A stretch of 64,000 nucleotides of DNA from Chaetoderma sp. LZ-2023a (lineage: Eukaryota > Mollusca > Caudofoveata > Chaetodermatida > Chaetodermatidae). Within the stretch, counting starts at the first letter, position 1. Every line of letters begins with the position of its first letter. A program made the position numbers and the translations under genes. The notes beneath the pieces were generated by a model, which worked only from the letters and a program-made list of their open reading frames with translations, did no database searches and was not told where the DNA came from. This document shows, piece after piece, positions 62,618-64,000 of this stretch. The stretch lies in contig CM067372.1 of assembly GCA_034401795.1 (NCBI GenBank), forward strand, positions 39,170,520 through 39,234,519. Reading direction: 5' to 3'.

Positions 62618-63020
62618 CACCTTTCCAGGTTATCCATCTATCATCTGACCTCGTACGACGTCATAATCAGCTCAGCTTGTGTATGATGACTTCACTATCA
62701 TTACGTCACAAAGGGTTCCATATAGTCCGTCACCAAATCTCAATTACTCTGACACATATGAATTGTATGTCTTGGTAATTCTTTGCTATTTAATAAATAT
62801 GATGTTGAATATTTTGAAACTAATTTGACTGGGCGCTGTTGCTGCCTTAGGCAGCAACAGCACCCAGTCAAATCGGTTTCAAAATATTCAACAGTTTAAA
62901 TGTGTAGTTTTTTGGAAATTGATAGTCAGGGTGTTAGAGATCAATCGATCCCAACACGAGCGAGGTGTGGGTGGAGCTTAGCTAGAGATGGGCGGGGCAT
63001 AGCTAAAACCGGAAAGGTCC
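62618..63020 (+). mobile_element. Family A foldback element, copy A13
   Basis: Flanked by ATT (62615-62617, 63021-63023). CACCTTTCCAGGTTATCC to CCGGAAAGGTCC. Core palindrome 62803-62893 almost perfect (GGGCGCTGTTGCTGCCTTAG and complement), then GAAATTGATAGTCAGG, CAATCGATCCCAACACGAGC, GTGGAGCTTAGCTAGAG, GGGCGGGGCATAGC. The best-preserved A copy here. Confidence 0.9.
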
Positions 63021-63067
63021 ATTATTTAACACTCGCAAACTAGAAACGGCAAATCATATGTTGTACA

Positions 63068-63215
63068 GGATATGCTGTTGAAGATTTTGAAACTTATGTC
63101 TGGGAGCTGGTGTTGCCATAATGAATATTTTGAAACTAATTTGAATGAGAGATTTTGCTGCCTATAGGAGCAACAAATTCAAGTAAAATTGGTTTCAAAA
63201 TTCTCAATGTTCAAT
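63068..63215. mobile_element. Two overlapping A-type core fragments
   Basis: GCTGTTGAAGATTTTGAAAC with GGGAGCTGGTGTTGCC, then ATGAATATTTTGAAACTAAT, GATTTTGCTGCC and TTGGTTTCAAAATTCTCAAT. Confidence 0.5.
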
Positions 63216-63339
63216 TTCCTGTAAAGTTGTTTTGAAATTGTGGCACTAAAATTTATAGGGTTAGATGTTTTCACAAGGTGTGTAGGAGATATGCTGGTTA
63301 TTTTGAATTTGAGGCCACGGGCAGCTTTCTAAACCATCT

Positions 63340-63730
63340 CTGTTTGACAGAGTATTTCTAAAAGTCTGGTTTATAGTTTATACCAGAGAAATCAGAAATT
63401 GGAGACCATCACTCTCCCGTTTTTGTCACATTGTAAGAAAGTTTGGGTTTTCTGGATTTGTATGGATCATGGCCAAAGTTGTGGGATCTTAGTGTCGGAT
63501 CACAGCCTTTCTTGTGCTAAGGTTTAAGCCAAATCGGACCAGTAGTTTCAGAGATATCCACAGATCCAGAATTTCATCTGATCCAAATTCCAGATATGGC
63601 CGACGTCTGGAAATCCTTTTGCAATGTAAACTCATTTGTTGTATTAAAATTTGATCTAAATTGGATCAGAGGTCTTAGATACATCTCGGTGAGAGAGACA
63701 GGCAGAGACAGATAGACAAACAGAGCTGAT
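63340..63730 (+). repeat. Modular dispersed repeat remnant
   Basis: TTTAAGCCAAATCGGACCAG, TAGTTTCAGAGATATCC and, later, TTTGATCTAAATTGGATCAG, AGGTCTTAGATACATC form a diverged pair about 145 bp apart, followed by GACAGGCAGAGACAGATAG. The pattern is like the M and L repeats (module pair beside a CAGA/CTGT patch). Confidence 0.5.
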
Positions 63731-64000
63731 CATGATACGCTAAGTGTTACGTAAATTGTCACTATCTTGAAACCCACAATCTGAAATTAAAGGTTTAGTT
63801 TGGCTTGAGGCATTTTTATGGTGAAATAAATTGAATTCCACCAGTCAAATTTGACGGAGTTTGAGCATGTAAACCAAAAATATGAAGTCAAATGTCGCAT
63901 CCATATTGATAGATATGGTGATGAGACATTAACGCAGTATGATTGGCTATGTCTTTCGACAATTAATTAAAAGAAATTAACCTTGTTCGACTTTCATTCA

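Overview
This is non-coding, repeat-dominated eukaryotic DNA. I found no rRNA, no intact tRNA, no recognisable protein-coding gene, no operon-like layout and no CRISPR array. The sequence is AT-rich with short open frames. It carries several dispersed repeats of a type I associate with molluscan genomes: elements starting TTAGCTCACCTGG and ending near GGGCCTCTTGTTA, the CAAGGGAGGTAA hairpin, and modular repeats with phrases such as GGCCATAACTCTGG. I infer a lophotrochozoan, most likely a gastropod or bivalve mollusc. No database search was possible, so this is a best guess.

The window is built from three kinds of material. (1) Miniature inverted-repeat or foldback elements: about thirty copies or fragments of one palindromic family (here called B, ends TTAACCC...GGGTTAA), about a dozen of a second (A, ends near GGACCTTTCC with ATT duplicated in four copies), and smaller families C, D, E and F plus single elements. 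B, D, E, F and two larger elements sit between TTAA duplications, which suggests piggyBac-type transposition in trans. (2) Longer dispersed repeats built from internal modules of about 140-180 bp (families S, K, M, L, H). (3) Large tandem arrays with units of 28-50 bp. These include a 4 kb array of a 38-bp unit (27.1-31.1 kb), a 33-bp array (2.6-4.6 kb), a 50-bp array (34.6-37.3 kb), a 32-bp array (56.3-58.0 kb) and 39-40-bp arrays at 10.4, 17.0 and 46.6 kb. There is also a 1.15-kb ATC/ACC trinucleotide tract at 41.1-42.2 kb.

Layout: 0-2.4 kb, a 1.9-kb TTAA element splitting an A element; 2.6-4.9 kb, 33-bp array and K repeat; 5-9.8 kb, A/B/C/E elements and an M modular repeat; 10-12 kb, a candidate open frame and two short-unit arrays; 12-16.8 kb, nested A/B/E/F elements, a 356-bp palindrome and a tRNA-like SINE remnant; 17-18 kb, 39-bp array; 18.5-27 kb, a dense B cluster, a TTAA element and a full S element; 27-31 kb, 38-bp satellite; 31-34 kb, E/B/S/A remnants; 34.6-37.3 kb, 50-bp array; 37.6-41 kb, B/A/C elements and a possible exon; 41-44 kb, trinucleotide tract and a second S element; 44.8-46.2 kb, a chain of B elements sharing TTAA sites; 46.6-50 kb, 40-bp array, C and A elements; 50-54 kb, mostly unique sequence; 54-58 kb, K repeat with an internal 29-bp array, then the 32-bp array; 58-64 kb, more C/D/F/B/A elements and a 28-bp array.

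The most informative signals are the nested insertions. Elements sit inside other elements or inside tandem arrays, so the empty site can be read from a paralogous copy and the target duplication defined. Other points of interest are one palindromic core shared by families with otherwise different ends, matching substitutions in both arms of single hairpins, and higher-order structure in the satellites. Three short open frames (10.07, 40.17 and 48.31 kb) are the only coding candidates, all weak.
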